The notes under the pieces are model-generated. The model was not told where the DNA came from. It made no database searches and was given only the letters and a program-made list of their open reading frames with translations. Shown piece after piece: positions 60,605 to 64,000 of a stretch of DNA of 64,000 bases. The translations under genes were made by a program, and so were the position numbers. Every line of letters begins with the position of its first letter. The stretch's first letter is position 1. Source of the stretch: Devosia sp. (GTDB lineage: Bacteria > Pseudomonadota > Alphaproteobacteria > Rhizobiales > Devosiaceae); NCBI GenBank assembly GCA_017794705.1, contig CP051235.1, positions 1,675,010-1,739,009 of the forward strand, written 5' to 3'.

Positions 60605-62203
60605 TTATCTGCCCACGATCAGTTCGGGACCCATCAGAATGGTGGGCAGCCAGGTCGACATGAGCGGGAAGTAGGTGACCAGGACCAGGAAGGCGAGCAG
60701 CACCGCCACAAACGGCAGCGCGGCGCGCACCACCTGCAACAGGCTCATGCCGGTGATGCCGGAAGTCACGAACAGGTTGAGCCCGATGGGCGGCGTGATC
60801 ATGCCGATTTCCATGTTGACCACCATGATGATGCCGAGGTGGATCGGATCGATGCCCAGTTCCATGGCGATGGGGAAGACGACCGGCGCCACGATGAGAA
60901 GCAGGCCGGAGGGTTCCATGAACTGGCCACCGATCAGCAACAGGATGTTGACCGCGATCAGGAAGGTGAACCAGTTGAAGCCGGCCCCCAGCATCCAGTC
61001 GGTGATGGTCTGGGGAATGCGTTCCGAACTCAGCACGTGGGCGAACAGCAGTGCGTTGACGATGATGAACATGAGCATGATCGTCGTCTTGGCGCTTTGC
61101 ACCATGGTGGTGCGGGTATCTTCGTGGAAGAGCGCGGGGAAGAAGCGCGAGATGACCAGCCAGATATTGCGACCCCACAGCGGCAGGCCGGAGATGAAGG
61201 CCAGCGGATTATTGTGACGCTTGTAGAACGGATAGCCGAACAGGGCGGCGGCGGCGATGAGCAGTCCGATCAATGTCCGCGAGCCTGTGTCGACCTCCCG
61301 CATGAAGAAGAAGGACACCAGCATGAAGACCATGAACAGCGCCAGCGCGTAGACCGAGGCGGAAAAGCCGACGCGGGCCGCGGTGGGGGCGTCCTCCGGA
61401 ACCCAGGTGGTGCCCTTGAGCGGGCCGATGTCGCGGTAGATGAACAGGGCCACGAAGGCGGAATAGACCGCGGCGACCGCGGCAGCTTCGGTGGGGGTGA
61501 AGGCCCCGCCGTAAATGCCGCCGATGATGATGAAGATGAGGAACAGGCCCCAGCCGGCATGTTTGCCGGCGGCGATGAATTCACCGAAGCCTTTCCACTC
61601 TTCGGCAGGCAGATTGCGGCGGCGGGCGAAAATGTAGATGGCGGCCATCAGGGCCAGGCCGGCGACGATGCCGGGGATGACACCGGCGAGGAACATGCGG
61701 CCGACCGAGACATTGGTCGCCACGGCATAAACAACCATGACAATGGAGGGCGGGATGAGAATGCCCAGCGTGCCGGCATTGGCGATGATGCCGGCGGCAA
61801 AACTCTTGGAATAGCCGACCTCACGCATGGCGGCGATGGCGATGGTGCCGATGGCGACCACCGTCGCCGGAGATGAGCCGCTGAGGGCGGCAAACATCAT
61901 GCAGGCGAGCACCGAGGCCATGGCGAGACCGCCGCGGAAATGCCCGACCGCGGCGATGGCGAAGCGGATGATACGCTTGGCAACGCCGCCGGTGGACATG
62001 AAAGTGGAGGCCAGAATGAAGAAAGGAATGGCCAGAAGCGTGTAGTTTTGCGAGGCGGTGAACAGTTGCAGGGCCACCGACGAAATGGAATCGGTGGAGA
62101 AAAACGAGATGATCATCAGGCTGGCAAAGCCGAGCGAGACGGCAATGGGTACGCCAGCGAAAAGCAGGGCGAGGACCAGCGCGAAGAGAATGAGCGATTC
62201 CAT
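60605..62203 (-). CDS. dctM: TRAP transporter large permease (DctM)
   Basis: A 532-residue membrane protein of the DctM family: MESLILFALVLALLFAGVPI, FFILASTFMSTGGVAKRI, GSSPATVVAIGTIAIAAM, GILIPPSIVMVVYAVAT and the C-terminal half with MEPSGLLLIVAPVVFP, MVVNMEIGMITPPIGLNLFV. It is about 100 residues longer than the usual ~430, owing to a central insertion (about residues 245-355, including VGFSASVYALALFMVFMLVS) with two extra helices. It works with DctP and DctQ as a sodium-driven, binding-protein-dependent importer. It is 5 bp after dctQ. Confidence 0.92.
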   Translation of the reverse strand: MESLILFALVLALLFAGVPIAVSLGFASLMIISFFSTDSISSVALQLFTASQNYTLLAIPFFILASTFMSTGGVAKRIIRFAIAAVGHFRGGLAMASVLACMMFAALSGSSPATVVAIGTIAIAAMREVGYSKSFAAGIIANAGTLGILIPPSIVMVVYAVATNVSVGRMFLAGVIPGIVAGLALMAAIYIFARRRNLPAEEWKGFGEFIAAGKHAGWGLFLIFIIIGGIYGGAFTPTEAAAVAAVYSAFVALFIYRDIGPLKGTTWVPEDAPTAARVGFSASVYALALFMVFMLVSFFFMREVDTGSRTLIGLLIAAAALFGYPFYKRHNNPLAFISGLPLWGRNIWLVISRFFPALFHEDTRTTMVQSAKTTIMLMFIIVNALLFAHVLSSERIPQTITDWMLGAGFNWFTFLIAVNILLLIGGQFMEPSGLLLIVAPVVFPIAMELGIDPIHLGIIMVVNMEIGMITPPIGLNLFVTSGITGMSLLQVVRAALPFVAVLLAFLVLVTYFPLMSTWLPTILMGPELIVGR

Positions 62204-62208
62204 TTGCC

Positions 62209-62898
62209 CTACTCCTTCAGCGCGTCTTTGTGCTCGGCCACGAGCTCTTCGGCTTCATGGCTGGCGATGATGAGTTCGCGTTTGCCGGTGGCAATGGCGA
62301 TGAGCGCTTCGGCGCTGCGGTAGGCGAACAGGGTGAGCCCGATCGGCAGCATCAGATAGGCGATCCAGCGCTGGACACGGTCCTGCATGCCGAACATGTC
62401 CTGCATCCATTCCGGATAACGGATGCCATCGAGGCCGATGCCGAGCTGGAACATGCGATCCCAATAGGCAACGGCGCCGCCGCGGGCATTGGCGCCGAAA
62501 GCCTGCAGCCAGTCGGCGAAGAGGAAGGTGAAGCCGTAAAGGAAGCAGACCAGCGCGCCGAAAAGGGCGGCGATGCGGAAAGCAGGTTTGGGCAGCATGC
62601 GGACGAAGACATCAACGCCGAGATGGGTGTTGGTCTTGATGCCGTAGGACATGCCGAAAAGGATCAGCCAGGCGAACAGAATGCGGGTGAATTCCAGCGC
62701 GCCCGTCCAGCCCGAGTTGAAACCGTAGCGGGCGACCACCTGGGAGAAGGATACCAGGGTAATGGAAGCGAGAAGGATGGCGAGGATGGCTTCCTCGATG
62801 CGGGTGACACGATCGCGGTCGGCCCGTTCGGCAAAAAAGATAATGACCGACAGGCCGATCAGCACCGCATAAGGCCAGAGGCCGATAAATGTATCCAC
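62209..62898 (-). CDS. dctQ: TRAP transporter small permease (DctQ)
   Basis: A 229-residue four-helix protein: IGLWPYAVLIGLSVIIFFAE, ILLASITLVSFSQVVARYGF, WTGALEFTRILFAWLILFGM and GALVCFLYGFTFLFADWLQA. The middle stretch EFTRILFAWLILFGMSYGIK with a following HLGVDV is diagnostic of DctQ. The start GTG at 62898 has a GGGGGG run just upstream; the open frame to 62991 is not hydrophobic and was dropped. It sits between dctP and dctM in the usual order. Confidence 0.9.
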   Translation of the reverse strand: MDTFIGLWPYAVLIGLSVIIFFAERADRDRVTRIEEAILAILLASITLVSFSQVVARYGFNSGWTGALEFTRILFAWLILFGMSYGIKTNTHLGVDVFVRMLPKPAFRIAALFGALVCFLYGFTFLFADWLQAFGANARGGAVAYWDRMFQLGIGLDGIRYPEWMQDMFGMQDRVQRWIAYLMLPIGLTLFAYRSAEALIAIATGKRELIIASHEAEELVAEHKDALKE

Positions 62899-62998
62899 GA
62901 CTGCCCCCCGATATTCCTGTCCGTGCCGGACCGGAAATGATTTGATGCGCTGGTTGTGGTCCCTCCCCGGACCAGAACTGCAGCAAGCCAAGTTTGAC

Positions 62999-63018
62999 CC
63001 GGGGCGCGGACGCCCCGG
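62999..63018 (-). terminator. Intercistronic hairpin between dctP and dctQ
   Basis: CCGGGGCG-CGGA-CGCCCCGG, perfect 8-bp arms without a T-run, 19 bp after the dctP stop. Such stems usually stabilise the binding-protein mRNA and lower expression of the permease genes. Confidence 0.55.
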
Positions 63019-63036
63019 ATCGCGATTTAAGTGAGA

Positions 63037-64000
63037 TTACATGTTGGACGCAACGGCGGCGTCGATCAGGTCCTGGCCGATATCATCCTTGAACTGATCC
63101 CAGACAGGGGCCATGGCATCGACCCAGGCCTGACGCTGTTCAGCGGTCAGTTCGCGGATCTCGCCACCAGCATCCAGAATGTTCTGGCGGTTGCCGGCTT
63201 CCAGCGCCGCCACATTGGCGTTGGCGGTGACTGTCACCTCGTCGACAATGGTCAGAAACTGCTCACGCACATCCGGCTCAAGCGAATCGAGGAAGTCGGT
63301 GGTGGTGACCAGCAAGTAGGCCAGCAACTGGTGGTTGGTCTCGGTGATGCCATCCTGCACTTCGAAGAACTTCTGGGTGTAGATGTTGGACCAGGAGTTT
63401 TCCTGGCCGTCGACCACACCGGTCTGCAGGGCGCCATAGACTTCGGCGAAGGCGAGCGGCTGGGCCGAGCCGCCGATGGCTTCGATCATGGCTACGGCCA
63501 CGTCGGAAATCTGCACGCGGAACTTCAGCCCGTCAGCATCGGTCGGCTCGATCAGCGGCACATTGGCCGAGAACTGCTTGAGGCCCGAGGACCAGTAGCC
63601 GAGGCCCTGATAGCCGACATCATTGATGGCGGTCAAAAGGCCGACGCCTTCGTCACTGGCCGAGAAGCGGGCGACCGCATCAAGGTCAGAGAACAGGAAG
63701 GGCAGATCGAACAGGCGGTACTTGAGTGTGTAGGCCTCGAACTTGGAGAGCGAGGGGGCGGCCAGCTGCACGTCGCCCAGCAGCAGGGCTTCCATGACCT
63801 TGTCGTCATCGTAAAGCGTGGTGTTGGGATAGACTTCCATGCAGGCCGTGCCGTTCATCTCGTCGTTGACGCGTTCGGCCAGAAGCGTGGCGGCGTCGCC
63901 CTTGGGGTGACCGGTGGCGGCCACGACGTGGGAAAACTTGATGACGATTTCGCCGTCATCGCAATTGGCGAGGGCGGCAGGGGCCGTTGCGGCCACAAGG
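63037..64000 (-). CDS. dctP: TRAP transporter periplasmic binding protein (DctP), 5' end missing
   Basis: The visible part is 320 residues; only the first few codons lie beyond the window end. It opens in the hydrophobic end of a signal peptide (VAATAPAALA, cleavage before NCDDG), then IVIKFSHVVAATGHPKGDAA, MEVYPNTTLYDDDKVMEALL, KFRVQISDVAVAMIEAIGG, the FAEVYGALQTGVVDGQENSWSN signature helix, and the ending DQFKDDIGQDLIDAAVASN. The family conserves an Arg for the substrate carboxylate, probably the R of LKFRVQ. The substrate is probably a carboxylate; which one is not deducible. Confidence 0.92.
   Translation of the reverse strand, partial: LVAATAPAALANCDDGEIVIKFSHVVAATGHPKGDAATLLAERVNDEMNGTACMEVYPNTTLYDDDKVMEALLLGDVQLAAPSLSKFEAYTLKYRLFDLPFLFSDLDAVARFSASDEGVGLLTAINDVGYQGLGYWSSGLKQFSANVPLIEPTDADGLKFRVQISDVAVAMIEAIGGSAQPLAFAEVYGALQTGVVDGQENSWSNIYTQKFFEVQDGITETNHQLLAYLLVTTTDFLDSLEPDVREQFLTIVDEVTVTANANVAALEAGNRQNILDAGGEIRELTAEQRQAWVDAMAPVWDQFKDDIGQDLIDAAVASNM

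Noticed and set aside
60473-61876. 467-codon plus-strand frame opposite dctM and part of the GGDEF gene
   Set aside because: It spans two unrelated genes on the other strand and has shadow composition.

Overview
The window reads as chromosomal DNA of a GC-rich alphaproteobacterium, most likely Hyphomicrobiales (Rhizobiales; Devosiaceae-like is a guess). Pointers are a perfect CtrA-type box (TTAA-N7-TTAA), an MbfA-type rubrerythrin-VIT1 iron exporter, BigR/SqrR-type sulfide repressors, an OruR-like AraC regulator, a complete TRAP transporter set and many small intergenic palindromes of the kind common in that order. No rRNA, tRNA, CRISPR array or transposase was seen.

Layout. 0-10 kb: the end of infC, a chemoreceptor, small membrane genes, a MATE exporter, then a sulfide/persulfide cassette (TauE exporter and BigR-like repressor, divergent from an ETHE1-like dioxygenase and a rhodanese, with a second BigR paralogue) and a LuxR-type regulator. 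9.6-21.4 kb: rpmI-rplT, an attenuator-like hairpin, pheS, three overlapping small genes, pheT, then a co-directional run of surface-glycan genes: two tandem pairs of capsular-type glycosyltransferase plus sulfotransferase, a third glycosyltransferase and an O-antigen-ligase-like membrane protein. 21.4-30.7 kb: MFS exporter, ArsP-like permease with ArsR, a DUF2892 gene carrying the same BigR-type operator, YghZ-like reductase, GFA protein, methyltransferase, trhO, GMC oxidoreductase and a metallo-hydrolase. 30.8-42.2 kb: a secreted trypsin-like protease with PAN-like repeats, a small secreted protein behind a CtrA box, GNAT, LytTR regulator, DUF2306, two beta-propeller proteins, hydrolase, MbfA, extensin-like protein and lepA.

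42.3-53 kb is accessory: an AT-richer XRE-ImmA pair divergent from a DUF2235 lipase-like gene and a small basic protein; intergenic blocks built of repeated palindromic modules; an AraC-hydrolase-DUF4386 run; a NUDIX gene; a PiT phosphate transporter; and an AT-richer orphan protein of 375 residues. 53-64 kb returns to core-like content: an FMN-binding PPOX protein behind a perfect 20-bp palindrome, YciI protein, polA, a TPR-sulfotransferase, a TPR-GGDEF cyclase and a TRAP operon cut by the window end.

How parts fit. The sulfide genes probably form a regulon around one repressor, because the operator CTACATTAG-N6-CTAATRTAG occurs at two sites 18 kb apart. The post-pheT cluster probably makes or decorates a sulfated surface polysaccharide. 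The XRE-ImmA-DUF2235 island and the orphan gene, both next to repeat blocks, look horizontally acquired and are the best places to look for an undescribed system.
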